Shown one piece after another: positions 34,581-43,036 of a DNA stretch of 64,000 nt. The translations under genes and the position numbers were made by a program. This stretch comes from Sphingobium sp. AP49 (GTDB taxonomy: Bacteria > Pseudomonadota > Alphaproteobacteria > Sphingomonadales > Sphingomonadaceae). The notes below the pieces were generated by a model, which worked only from the letters and a program-made list of their open reading frames with translations, was not told where the DNA came from and did not search any database. The first letter of the stretch is position 1, and each line of letters begins with the position of its first letter. The DNA lies in NCBI RefSeq assembly GCF_000281715.2, contig NZ_CP124576.1, forward strand, positions 2,983,501 through 3,047,500, read 5' to 3'.

Positions 34581-36122
34581 ATGAACGCCCTGCTCGCGCG
34601 TCATCCCCGGCTTGCCGCCCTGCTTGCCGGCTTTGTCTCGGCGACCGGTTTCGAGCCGCTGAAGCTCTGGCCAGTCACGATCGCCTGCCTCGCGCTGCTG
34701 ATCCTGCTGGTCGAGCGCGCGCCTGATCGCCGCGCCGCCTTCAGCCGGGGCTGGCTGTTCGGCGTCGGCCATTTCACCCTGGGCCTCAACTGGATCGCTC
34801 ACGCCTTCACCTATCAGGACGCGATGCCGCACTGGTTCGGCTATGGCGCGGTCGTCCTGCTTTCCCTCTATCTCGCCATCTATCCCGGCCTCGCCACGCT
34901 CGCTGCATGGTGGGCGGGGCGCCGCTTTGCCTTGCGCGGCACCGCCTTCCTGCTGCTGTTCGCCGCCTGCTGGATCGCCAGCGAATATGTGCGCGCCACC
35001 CTCTTCACCGGCTTTGCCTGGAACCCGATCGGCGTCACCCTGCTGCCGACCGGCGCTGCGATCGCCGCGACCCTGGTCGGCACCTATGGCCTGGGTGCGT
35101 TGGTGCTGCTCGCCGCCGGCGCCTGCCTGCTGGCCGCGCGCCGTCAGTTCCGCCCCACCGCCGCGATCGCCGTGCCGCTCGTCGCCCTCGCGCTCTGGGG
35201 CCAGTTCTCGCCGGCCCCGGTGGCCCCTGCCGGCGCGCCGCTGATCCGCGTGGTCCAGCCCAATATCGGCCAGGACGAGAAATATTCGGCTGAGCTCGAA
35301 CAGGCGCATTTCCGTACCCTCGCCACCCTGTCGGGCAAGCCGCGCCCCGCGCCGCGCCTGATCTTCTGGCCCGAGGCCGCGATCCCCGCCTATCTCGACA
35401 TGGAACCCGCATGGCGCTGGCGCCTGGCGGACCTGATGGGGCCGGGCGACCTGCTGATGACCGGCGCGACCAAGGTCTATTTCAAGGACAAGGGGCCTTA
35501 TGGCACGACCGAACTGGCCGGCGCCAACAACAGCCTGTTCGTGGTCACCCCCGATGCCCAGCTCGCGGCCCGTTACGACAAGGCTCACCTCGTCCCCTAT
35601 GGCGAATATCTGCCGATGCGGAATATCCTCCAGCCGATCGGCCTGTCACGGCTGGTGCCGGGCGATGTCGATTTCTGGCCCGGCCCCGGCCCGCAGAGCC
35701 TGACCCTGCCCGCCACCCTTGGTCGCCCCAATCTCAAGATGGGGGTACAGATCTGTTACGAGATCATCTTCTCAGGCCAGGTGGTCGATCGCGCCCATCG
35801 CCCGGATTTCCTGTTCAACCCCTCCAACGACGCCTGGTTCGGCAGCTGGGGGCCGGTCCAGCACCTGGCCCAGGCCCGGCTGCGCGCACTCGAAGAAGGG
35901 CTGCCGATCATTCGCGCCACGCCCACCGGCGTGTCCGCCATCGTCGATGCGCGCGGCCATGTGCTGCACGCGCTTGCCAGCCATCGTGCCGGCTATCTCG
36001 ACAGCCGCCTGCCACCGCCGCTGCCCGCCACGCTGTTCGCGCGGATCGGCAACTGGGCGCCCTTTGCGTTCATGCTGCTGCTGATCGGCGCAGCCCTTGC
36101 CTTGCGCAAAGGCAAAAGCTAA
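34581..36122 (+). CDS. lnt: Apolipoprotein N-acyltransferase
   Basis: A 513-residue Lnt, adding the third acyl chain to lipoproteins in the inner membrane. The N-terminal third has multiple hydrophobic helices (SATGFEPLKLWPVTIACLALL and later). The nitrilase-like periplasmic domain shows the Glu-Lys-Cys triad: Glu in LIFWPEAAIPAYLD, Lys in YDKAHLVPYGEYLPM, and Cys in VQICYEIIFSG; NPSNDAWFGSWGPVQHLAQARLRALEEG follows. ATG at 34581 gives MNALLARHPRLAALLAG, the standard opening. One C-terminal helix ends the protein. Confidence 0.94.
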   Translation: MNALLARHPRLAALLAGFVSATGFEPLKLWPVTIACLALLILLVERAPDRRAAFSRGWLFGVGHFTLGLNWIAHAFTYQDAMPHWFGYGAVVLLSLYLAIYPGLATLAAWWAGRRFALRGTAFLLLFAACWIASEYVRATLFTGFAWNPIGVTLLPTGAAIAATLVGTYGLGALVLLAAGACLLAARRQFRPTAAIAVPLVALALWGQFSPAPVAPAGAPLIRVVQPNIGQDEKYSAELEQAHFRTLATLSGKPRPAPRLIFWPEAAIPAYLDMEPAWRWRLADLMGPGDLLMTGATKVYFKDKGPYGTTELAGANNSLFVVTPDAQLAARYDKAHLVPYGEYLPMRNILQPIGLSRLVPGDVDFWPGPGPQSLTLPATLGRPNLKMGVQICYEIIFSGQVVDRAHRPDFLFNPSNDAWFGSWGPVQHLAQARLRALEEGLPIIRATPTGVSAIVDARGHVLHALASHRAGYLDSRLPPPLPATLFARIGNWAPFAFMLLLIGAALALRKGKS

Positions 36123-36129
36123 TAACGAC

Positions 36130-36145
36130 ATAAAGTTTTCTTTAT
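36130..36145. promoter_or_regulatory. SahR-like palindrome upstream of metK
   Basis: ATAAAG-TTTT-CTTTAT is a perfect 6-bp inverted repeat 35 bp before the metK ATG, inside the 57-bp lnt-metK gap. It resembles the operators described for the ArsR-family regulator SahR, which controls SAM-cycle genes in proteobacteria. No riboswitch fold is apparent in so short a leader. Regulator assignment is inferred. Confidence 0.5.
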
Positions 36146-36179
36146 ATCCTTTCGTCCGCAAGCGTCTTACGGGAGTCTC

Positions 36180-37379
36180 ATGCGTAATCAATTTCTCTTC
36201 ACCTCGGAATCCGTTTCCGAAGGCCACCCCGACAAGGTCGCGGACCAGATCTCCGACTCGATCGTCGACCTGTTCCTGTCCAAGGACCCCGAAGCCCGCA
36301 TCGCGTGCGAAACCCTGACCACGACCCAGCTGGTCGTCCTGGCCGGCGAAATCCGCTGCAAGGGCGTCTATGAAAATGGCGAGTGGGCGCCCGGCGCCAA
36401 GGAAGAGATTGAGGCAACCGTGCGCGCCACCGTGAAGCGCATCGGCTATGAGCAGGACGGCTTCCACTGGGAAACCTTCCGCTTCGAGAACAACCTGCAC
36501 GGCCAGTCGGCCCATATCGCGCAGGGCGTCGATGAAAGCGGCAACAAGGATGAAGGCGCCGGCGACCAGGGCATCATGTTCGGCTATGCGTCGGACGAAA
36601 CCCCCGATCTCATGCCCGCCACCCTCTATTATTCGCACAAGATCCTGGAGCGCATGGCCGCCGACCGCCACGCCAAGGTCGTGCCCTTCCTGGAACCCGA
36701 CGCCAAGAGCCAGGTGACGCTCGAATATATCGACGAAAAGCCGGTCCGCGCGACCGCGCTGGTCGTCTCGACCCAGCATGCCGCCGGCATGGACAATGAC
36801 GACAGCCGCGCCGAGCTGCGCGCTTACGTCAAGGGCGTGATGGCCGATGTCCTGCCCGAAGGCTGGCTGCCCGAAGACGAAAGCATCTACGTCAACCCGA
36901 CCGGCCTGTTCGAAATCGGCGGCCCCGACGGCGACGCCGGCCTCACCGGCCGCAAGATCATCGTCGACACCTATGGCGGCGCGTCGCCCCATGGCGGTGG
37001 CGCCTTCTCGGGCAAGGACCCCACGAAGGTCGACCGTTCGGCCGCCTATATCACCCGTTATCTCGCCAAGAACATCGTTGCCGCCGGCCTCGCCCGTCGC
37101 TGCACGATCCAGCTCAGCTACGCCATCGGCGTTGCCGAGCCGCTCTCGCTCTATGTCGACCTGCACGGCACCGGCACCGTCGAAGCCTCGGCGATCGAAG
37201 CGGTCCTGCCGACGCTGGTGCGCCTGACCCCCAAGGGCATCCGCACCCATCTGGGCCTCAACAAGCCGATCTACCAGAAGACCGCCGCCTACGGCCATTT
37301 CGGCCGCACGCCCGACGGCGACTATTTCCCCTGGGAAAAAACCGACCTGGTCGACGCGCTCAAGGCGAAGCTGGCCTGA
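36180..37379 (+). CDS. metK: S-adenosylmethionine synthase
   Basis: A 399-residue MetK making S-adenosylmethionine from methionine and ATP. It begins [26 protein letters not shown], with the ATP-binding His and metal Asp; the diagnostic [15 protein letters not shown] lies around residue 120 and the P-loop-like [19 protein letters not shown] around residue 275. Length agrees with the family. The ATG follows GGGAGTCTC. A strong intrinsic terminator follows 24 bp after the stop, so metK ends its transcription unit. Confidence 0.96.
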   Translation: MRNQFLFTSESVSEGHPDKVADQISDSIVDLFLSKDPEARIACETLTTTQLVVLAGEIRCKGVYENGEWAPGAKEEIEATVRATVKRIGYEQDGFHWETFRFENNLHGQSAHIAQGVDESGNKDEGAGDQGIMFGYASDETPDLMPATLYYSHKILERMAADRHAKVVPFLEPDAKSQVTLEYIDEKPVRATALVVSTQHAAGMDNDDSRAELRAYVKGVMADVLPEGWLPEDESIYVNPTGLFEIGGPDGDAGLTGRKIIVDTYGGASPHGGGAFSGKDPTKVDRSAAYITRYLAKNIVAAGLARRCTIQLSYAIGVAEPLSLYVDLHGTGTVEASAIEAVLPTLVRLTPKGIRTHLGLNKPIYQKTAAYGHFGRTPDGDYFPWEKTDLVDALKAKLA

Positions 37380-37403
37380 TCCAACGGTCACGGACCCAAT
37401 GAA

Positions 37404-37438
37404 AAAAGGGCGTCGGAGCATGGCTCCGGCGCCCTTTT
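37404..37438 (+). terminator. Intrinsic terminator of metK
   Basis: A hairpin with GGGCGTCGGAGC paired to GCTCCGGCGCCC around an ATG loop, flanked by AAAA upstream and TTTT downstream (one G-T pair in the stem). It begins 24 bp after the metK stop. The flanking A and T runs would let it act on both strands. Confidence 0.9.
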
Positions 37439-37566
37439 CCTTGGGTCCCCTTCCTTGCCGGAACATGACGAAAAGTTCATTGGTCTCCCGCCTGCCAAGC
37501 CGCCATAAAGAGGGCGTCGGGCTCGCACCCCTGTCGAGCCCGGCACCCTCCACATAAGGCGATGCC

Positions 37567-37746
37567 ATGACCCGACCCATCGCAACCGCCTTTTTCAGCC
37601 TTGTTCTTCTGGCCGGCAGCGCCGCTCCTGCGTTGGCGGCCCCATGCAAGGATGCAAAGGGCAAGTTCGTCAAATGTGCCCTCAAGGCCCCCGTCAAAAA
37701 GGGGCCGTGCAAGGACGCAAAAGGCCGCTTCACCCAGTGCAAGTGA
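37567..37746 (+). CDS. Small secreted cysteine-repeat protein
   Basis: A 59-residue protein missed by length cutoffs. A Sec signal (ATAFFSLVLLAGSAAPALAA) is followed by a mature part of about 34 residues consisting of two copies of an 11-residue unit, PCKDAKGKFVKC and PCKDAKGRFTQC, joined by ALKAPVKKG. Each unit holds two cysteines, so two disulfides or a metal site are possible; the mature peptide is strongly basic. I do not recognise a named function. It stands alone after the metK terminator. Confidence 0.75.
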   Translation: MTRPIATAFFSLVLLAGSAAPALAAPCKDAKGKFVKCALKAPVKKGPCKDAKGRFTQCK

Positions 37747-37967
37747 CCTGACGCACCGATGATGCCGGTCGGGCCTTGACCACCCGCCCAGCCTTCGGGC
37801 CGTGCCATGGCGCGTCTCTCGGGGATCATCCTGCCGCTCTCCCCTGTTCGGCATTCCATGATCCCCGTACGCTGCCCCCTTCCCGTCCCCTGCCTGCATG
37901 CGGGGCGGGAGGGGGCAGATATCCCTTCCTCTTGCCCCCGCGCCCCGCGCCCGCTATCGGCGCGCGC

Positions 37968-38663
37968 ATGACCGCGCATAAATCGGGCGATCCGACCACC
38001 CTCAACCGACTCTATGGCCGCCAGTCCGGGCCGAAGCTCCGCAAGGGGCAGCAGGAACTGGTCGACACGCTGCTGCCTGCCGTATCGGTGCCCGAAGAAG
38101 GTCCGGTCACGGCAGCCGACCTGTTCGGCTACGACCGCCCGCTCCATTTCGAGATCGGCTTCGGCGGCGGCGAGCATCTGGCCTATCGCGCCGACATGCT
38201 GCCCGACCATGGCTTCATCGGCTGTGAACCCTTTCTCAACGGCGTGGTCCAGGCGCTCGGCCATATCCGCGACGGCGCGCTCGGCAATGTCCGCCTGCAC
38301 ATGGGCGATGCCCTCGATGTGCTGTCGCGCATCCCCGACGGATCGCTCAGCTTCGTCTATCTGCTCCATCCCGATCCCTGGCCCAAGGCGCGCCATGCCA
38401 AGCGCCGGATGATGAACCCCGGCCCGGTCGCCATGATCGCGAAGAAGCTCAAGCCCGGCGGCGAGTTCCGTTTCGGCACCGATCATCCCGTCTATCTGCG
38501 CTGGGCGCTGATGGTGATGAACGGCCATCCCGATTTCGACTGGCTGGCCAGCGAGCCACAGGATTTCCTCACCCGGCCGGGCGGCTGGCCCCAGACCCGC
38601 TACGAGGCCAAGGCCCGCAGCCTGGGCCATGAGGTCTGGTACTTCCGCTACCGGCGGATTTAG
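37968..38663 (+). CDS. trmB: tRNA (guanine-N7-)-methyltransferase
   Basis: A 231-residue TrmB, methylating G46 of tRNA with SAM. The SAM motif FEIGFGGGEHLAYRA is near residue 60, GCEPFLNGVVQAL near residue 85, and the diagnostic LHPDPWPKARHAKRRMMNP near residue 135, followed by FGTDHPVYLRWAL. ATG at 37968 gives MTAHKSGDPTTLNRLYGRQ; the longer open frame upstream lacks conservation. It is the last core-like gene before an integrase. Confidence 0.93.
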   Translation: MTAHKSGDPTTLNRLYGRQSGPKLRKGQQELVDTLLPAVSVPEEGPVTAADLFGYDRPLHFEIGFGGGEHLAYRADMLPDHGFIGCEPFLNGVVQALGHIRDGALGNVRLHMGDALDVLSRIPDGSLSFVYLLHPDPWPKARHAKRRMMNPGPVAMIAKKLKPGGEFRFGTDHPVYLRWALMVMNGHPDFDWLASEPQDFLTRPGGWPQTRYEAKARSLGHEVWYFRYRRI

Positions 38664-38791
38664 ATCAGTAGCTTGCCGAACAGAATGATTATTTTTCAGT
38701 GTGTTATTCCGAAACGCGCCGCCACCTGCCGCCGCCCGTTTCCGTTCCGGTGATTGCCCGGTGATTACTTTTTTGGTACATGAGGTTCGTC

Positions 38792-40000
38792 ATGGCGACC
38801 GGAAAAATCACCAAGCGAACCCTCGACGCTCTCCAGGCAGGCGCTGTTACCGGCTTCCTTTGGGATGACGAACTGAAGGGGTTCGGAGCGAAGATCACCG
38901 CGGGCGGCTCTGCGTCCTATGTAGTCCAGTATCGGATGGGTGGCCGCGAGGCGAAGACGCGTCGCTACACGATCGGCGGTCATGGCTCGCCATGGACGCC
39001 TTTCACTGCGCGCGAGGAGGCGACGAGACTTCTCCGCCTCGTCGCCCAAGGGATCGATCCCGTCGAATCGGACAAGCAGCGGCGGCGCGAGGCTGTCGAT
39101 CTTGCCTTTTCCAATTACGCCGACCGTTTCGCGGCGGACTGCAAAGGAAAAGGTTGGTCGACGCTCGTAACTCGATCACTTCACCTACACGTCAAGCCCG
39201 TCTTGCGGGACAAAGCGCTTCCGACAATCACGCGCATTGATGTGGTGGCCGTGTTCGATCGCATGCCGGCTGACCAAGCCGCCAATCGTCGCAACGTGTT
39301 TGCCGTGCTGAGGCGCCTGTTCCGATGGGCGGTGAGCCGCGGCGATATCGACAGAAGCCCGATGGAGGGCATGGAAACGCCGAAAGCGGTTAAGGCTCGC
39401 GAGCGCTGGCTGAGTGACAGCGAGTTGGCGAGGGTCTGGATTCAGGCCGCCGAATGCCATCGGTGCTTCGGCCCCATCGTTCGGCTCCTTATCGTTACTG
39501 GTCAGCGGCGAGAAGAGATCGGTGGTCTACATTGGCATGAATTGGACCGTTCGGAACGTGAGATGCGGCTGTCCGGTGATCGGACGAAGAACGGCGAGCC
39601 GACGACCATACCCCTCAATGACCTCGCGGTGTCCGAACTCGACAAAGTGGCCGGGCGCGAAAAGTGGCCAACTCGCGGCAGAGTTTTTCCAACGGCGACT
39701 GGGGCCGCGTTTACGGCCTATCATAAGGGCAAGACGAAGCTCGATAAGCTGCTTTCAAAGGATGGCGGCACACCGATGCCGCCTTGGCGCCTCCACGACC
39801 TCAGGCGAAGTTTGGCAACTGGGTTCCAGAGATTGGGCGTTCGGTTTGAGGTGACCGAAGCGGTTCTCAATCACGTCGGCGGCTCGCGATCTGGAGTGGC
39901 AGGCATCTACCAACGCCATGATTGGAAGCCGGAAAAGCGAGAAGCATTGATAACTTGGAATGGCCATCTTTCCAAAGCCATCGAAGAGACGGCCGCCTAG
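38792..40000 (+). CDS. Tyrosine-type site-specific recombinase (integrase)
   Basis: A 402-residue phage/island-type integrase. An Arm-DNA-binding domain (LWDDELKGFGAKITAGGSAS, YTIGGHGSPWTPFTAREEA) precedes a SAM-like core-binding domain and the catalytic domain. Catalytic residues: Arg in LLIVTGQRREEIGGL, His-x-x-Arg in WRLHDLRRSLAT, His in LNHVGGSRSGVAGIY, with the nucleophile Tyr in GIYQRHDW. I use the ATG giving MATGKITKR, with GAGG 7 bp upstream. It follows trmB by 128 bp and marks the change to accessory-type genes on the right. Confidence 0.9.
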   Translation: MATGKITKRTLDALQAGAVTGFLWDDELKGFGAKITAGGSASYVVQYRMGGREAKTRRYTIGGHGSPWTPFTAREEATRLLRLVAQGIDPVESDKQRRREAVDLAFSNYADRFAADCKGKGWSTLVTRSLHLHVKPVLRDKALPTITRIDVVAVFDRMPADQAANRRNVFAVLRRLFRWAVSRGDIDRSPMEGMETPKAVKARERWLSDSELARVWIQAAECHRCFGPIVRLLIVTGQRREEIGGLHWHELDRSEREMRLSGDRTKNGEPTTIPLNDLAVSELDKVAGREKWPTRGRVFPTATGAAFTAYHKGKTKLDKLLSKDGGTPMPPWRLHDLRRSLATGFQRLGVRFEVTEAVLNHVGGSRSGVAGIYQRHDWKPEKREALITWNGHLSKAIEETAA

Positions 40001-40342
40001 TTTTACTCGGGTTCCATTCAATCCCTGCAAAGGTTCGAATCTTTCTTGCCCCGCTAACCTCGCCGATTTCGCTCTATGATCCGATCTTGCCGCCGATCAC
40101 CGCATAACGCCGTGCGGTGTAGCGAACCGCCGTTTCCACGCTATTGCCCGATACCTGCGCAACCCAAACGGCGATCAAGCAGGCCTCGATCAGCATACGC
40201 CGATCCGGTACGGACATGATCGGTTGCATCGCAATCGATCATAATTGATTTCACGTGTTTGCCGGCAAGGCGGTACGAAATGGCGACCTCAGCGTAAAAC
40301 TTCTCGAACCGCCGCAGCCTAACATTCTCGGTGGAGGGGGGA
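40001..40342. other. Gap after integrase; one possible 51-residue reading frame
   Basis: A 342-bp stretch. A short minus-strand frame at 40074-40229 would encode 51 residues (MQPIMSVPDRRMLIEACLIA onward) and looks like the end of a decayed gene rather than a working one. At 40031-40064 the text GGTTCGAATC flanked by AAA and TTT, then GCCCCGC, resembles the T-arm and acceptor end of a tRNA but does not fold into one; it may be a leftover of an integration site. Confidence 0.4.
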
Positions 40343-41494
40343 TCAGCGCACTCCTGCAGGCCTCTTGGCGAGATCGAGATCGGATTGCCTTAAATAGCGC
40401 TTTAGCCGAAGCGCGTATGCGCGCCGTTGGGCGGGCTCGATCCATGAGATGGCAAAGCTGTTGCGAGCAAGCTGGGCCAGATGAGCGCGATCCATGCCGG
40501 TGGTCTGTTGCACGCGTAACATGAGATCACCCACGTAGAGACTGCGCTTCATTCCCGGATCATCGGAATTCACCGTGACCAGCAAGCCTTTGTCCAACAG
40601 CCGGGCGATCGCGCCTGCCCGGTATTCCATCCGACCGGGAATGTCCGCGTAGAACAGGGTCGCGGCACCAGTCAGGCCGATCTTGCGACGGCGCACTTCT
40701 TCAACGAGCGCTGGATCGTTCAGAACGTTGAGGCCGTGGTCGATCCTTTCAACCCCCAGCAGCTTGATGACGCTCCAGTGATGCGCCACCGTATTTGGCT
40801 GATCCACATCGCAGTGCGAGGTGAGGTGCAGGCCCAACTCGCGGGCGCGCGCGTAGACGGCCTGGAACTTCGCCGGAAAGTCGTCGACCTCCGGATTGTC
40901 AAGCCCGACGCCGATTATCAGCGAACCTAACCAGGGTCTGCTCTCTTCCAGAACCTGCGCCGCCTGATCAGCTGGGCGGTCGCGCAGGAACGAGAGGATG
41001 AAGCGGGCGTCCAGTCCCAATTCGCGGCTGGCATCCTCGCGGGCGCGGGCAAGGCCCCCGTAGAGTGTGGCCAGCGAGACGCCGCGTGCCTGATGGAGCT
41101 GAGGGTCGACGTAGACCTCCGCATGGACGACGCCCTGTGAACGGGCCTTGCGGAAATAGGCTAAAGCGACGTCGTGGAAATCACGCTCGGTCTGCATGAC
41201 GCCGACCAGTTCCTCGTAGATCTGGATGAAACTGCTCAGATCGTTCGCATCGCGCAGGCGGGAGCGCACATCCTCCGGGGTGGCGTAGCGGGTGGCGATG
41301 CCGTTGCGCCGCGCCATTTCGAGGTAAAGCTCAGGCTCCATCGTCCCTTCGAGGTGGACGTGCAGTTCCGCCTTGGGCAATCCCATGATGAAGGCGCGGT
41401 CGGCGCTTTCGCCTGTCTCGTCGGCAGCGAGGGTGGGCCGCGGCGCGATAACCAGGAGCGACAGGACCACAGCGGCAAGCCATCCGCGCACCAT
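40343..41494 (-). CDS. Exported adenosine-deaminase-family protein
   Basis: A 383-residue amidohydrolase of the adenosine/adenine deaminase group, with a Sec signal peptide (WLAAVVLSLLVIAPRPTLAAD), unusual for this mostly cytoplasmic family. Metal and catalytic motifs are complete: HVHLEGTM (HxH), the substrate region GVVHAEVYVDP, LTSHCDVDQPN with a zinc His, RIDHGLNVL, and LLVTVNSDDP with the catalytic Asp pair. The ATG shares a base with the stop of the flavin monooxygenase (TGATG), so the two are translationally coupled. Substrate could be a purine nucleoside or another N-heterocycle in the periplasm. Confidence 0.85.
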   Translation of the reverse strand: MVRGWLAAVVLSLLVIAPRPTLAADETGESADRAFIMGLPKAELHVHLEGTMEPELYLEMARRNGIATRYATPEDVRSRLRDANDLSSFIQIYEELVGVMQTERDFHDVALAYFRKARSQGVVHAEVYVDPQLHQARGVSLATLYGGLARAREDASRELGLDARFILSFLRDRPADQAAQVLEESRPWLGSLIIGVGLDNPEVDDFPAKFQAVYARARELGLHLTSHCDVDQPNTVAHHWSVIKLLGVERIDHGLNVLNDPALVEEVRRRKIGLTGAATLFYADIPGRMEYRAGAIARLLDKGLLVTVNSDDPGMKRSLYVGDLMLRVQQTTGMDRAHLAQLARNSFAISWIEPAQRRAYALRLKRYLRQSDLDLAKRPAGVR

Positions 41495-42783
41495 CAGAAT
41501 TCTCCCAGATGGCTGCGCAGCGTGGTGCCGGCATAGCGTGAACGGACCTGGCCGCGCTGCTGGAGCACGGGCACCAGATCGTCGACTATCCGTCCGACGA
41601 TCGCGGGGGTCAGCGGGCCGGCGATGAGGAAACCGTCGCCGCCGACCTCTTCCATAACGGCCGCCATCTCGTCGGCCACTTGCGCGGCGGTGCCGACCAT
41701 GGGCGTATCGGGCGTCTGGCGTGCCATGCGCAGCGCCATCTCCCGGATCGTCGCGCCGCCGCTGCGCAGCCAGTCGAGCGTGCCGCGGCTGCCGTTCGTG
41801 TTCACTTCGGCGGGCAGCGGCTCGTCGAGATCGTAAACTGCGAGGTCGATGCCGGTAATCGCACTGATCTGGGCTACCCACGCCTCGACCCTGTTGGCGG
41901 GCATGTCGGCCATGGCGGCGCGCACTTCTCGGGCCTCGGCTTCGTCGCGGCAGATATGGGGAAACGCAACAGCCATGACTTTGACCTCTTCGGGATCGCG
42001 TCCTTCTTCCGCCGCGAGGCGCCGAATTTCATCACGGAATGCCTTGATGGCGGGGGGATAGTTGACGGGCGTGAGCACGATATCAGCATGCCGCGCCGCG
42101 AACCGGCGGCCCTTTGGGGACGCGCCGGCCTGGGCAAGGACGGGCCTTCCCTGCGGCGAGGGTGGAACGTTCAGCGGCCCCTTCACCGAATAGTAGGCGC
42201 CGGAGAAGTCCACTTCGTGCACTTTGGTATGGTCGGCGAACACGCCGCTGGCCGTGTCCGCGACGACGGCTCCGGGCTCCCATGAGTCCCACAGGCGCTT
42301 GCACAGCCGGACGTATTCGTCGGCGATGTCGTAGCGCTCGTCATGTTCCGGCAGGCCGGCCATGCCGAAGTTGAGAGCCGCCCGCTCGCTGGACGACGTG
42401 ACCACGTTCCAGCCGACACGCCCGCCGGTCAGCAGGTCCAATGTCTGCACCTGACGTGCCAGCAGGAACGGCGGGTAGAAGCTGGTGGTCAGCGTGGGAA
42501 TGATGCCGATGCGCGAGGTCGCTGCCGCCATCAGCCCGGCCATGACAGCAGGGTCGAACTTGGGCGCGTGGATAGCTTCGCGCAAATACACCTCGCGGCT
42601 TGCCCCGTAGGTATCGGGAATAGCGCTGAGGTCTTCGAGGAGGATGAAATCGAAGCAGGCCTCCTCCAGCCTTTTCGCCATGTCCTGGTGGAGATGGGGG
42701 TCGGCCCAGCCATAATTCGGGTCGAACTCGGCCGATCCCCATCCCTGCACCGCTTCGTAAAGAAACCAACCCAGATGAAACAT
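41494..42783 (-). CDS. LLM-class flavin monooxygenase (NtaA/SnaA/DszA family)
   Basis: A 429-residue luciferase-like flavin-dependent monooxygenase. Recognisable family text: FILLEDLSAIPDTYGASREVYLREA, HAPKFDPAVMAGLMAAATSRIGIIPTLTTSFYPPFLLARQ, GGRVGWNVVTSSSERAALNFG, and QAGASPKGRRFAARHAD. The group uses reduced FMN from a separate reductase to oxidise nitrilotriacetate, dibenzothiophene sulfone, sulfonates or pyrimidines; substrate here is unknown. The start at 42783 follows AAGAGGA; a longer frame lacks conservation. Divergent from an AraC regulator and coupled to the exported deaminase-like gene. Confidence 0.87.
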   Translation of the reverse strand: MFHLGWFLYEAVQGWGSAEFDPNYGWADPHLHQDMAKRLEEACFDFILLEDLSAIPDTYGASREVYLREAIHAPKFDPAVMAGLMAAATSRIGIIPTLTTSFYPPFLLARQVQTLDLLTGGRVGWNVVTSSSERAALNFGMAGLPEHDERYDIADEYVRLCKRLWDSWEPGAVVADTASGVFADHTKVHEVDFSGAYYSVKGPLNVPPSPQGRPVLAQAGASPKGRRFAARHADIVLTPVNYPPAIKAFRDEIRRLAAEEGRDPEEVKVMAVAFPHICRDEAEAREVRAAMADMPANRVEAWVAQISAITGIDLAVYDLDEPLPAEVNTNGSRGTLDWLRSGGATIREMALRMARQTPDTPMVGTAAQVADEMAAVMEEVGGDGFLIAGPLTPAIVGRIVDDLVPVLQQRGQVRSRYAGTTLRSHLGEF

Positions 42784-42795
42784 CGCAATCCTCTT

Positions 42796-42872
42796 ATGCC
42801 TAGGGGCCCACTTCGTGAAATTCCTGTCCTTCCATGTTATCGGGCGACACCCAGCAGCAGAATGCCTAGGGG
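42796..42872. promoter_or_regulatory. Direct repeats ATGCCTAGGGG between LLM gene and araC-type gene
   Basis: Two identical 11-bp copies, ATGCCTAGGGG at 42796-42806 and 42862-42872, occur 66 bp apart in the 253-bp divergent intergenic region. Each contains the palindrome CCTAGG. Direct repeats are the usual operator form for AraC-family activators, so the adjacent regulator is the natural candidate. The first copy lies 12 bp from the LLM start codon. Confidence 0.5.
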
Positions 42873-43036
42873 TCATCCGACTTGCCCCAGGTTCCGGCCC
42901 CGCGAAAAATCCCGCGTCGGGGGGCTCGCTATTCTTCGCAACGGATCGTTCGAGATTTACGGCTGGACAATAAGCATGTCTGTCCGCGATGCGCATGGTT
43001 CCGCCCCGACTGGCCTGATGAACGGCGAGGAGTGTC

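Noticed and set aside
36123..36179. SAM riboswitch before metK
   Set aside because: The leader is only 57 bp and shows no SAM-I, SAM-II or SAM/SAH-type fold; the DNA palindrome explains its conserved-looking part better.
40026..40070. tRNA gene downstream of the integrase
   Set aside because: A T-loop-like GGTTCGAATC is present, but the T stem has a mismatch and no D arm, anticodon arm or 5' acceptor strand can be found.
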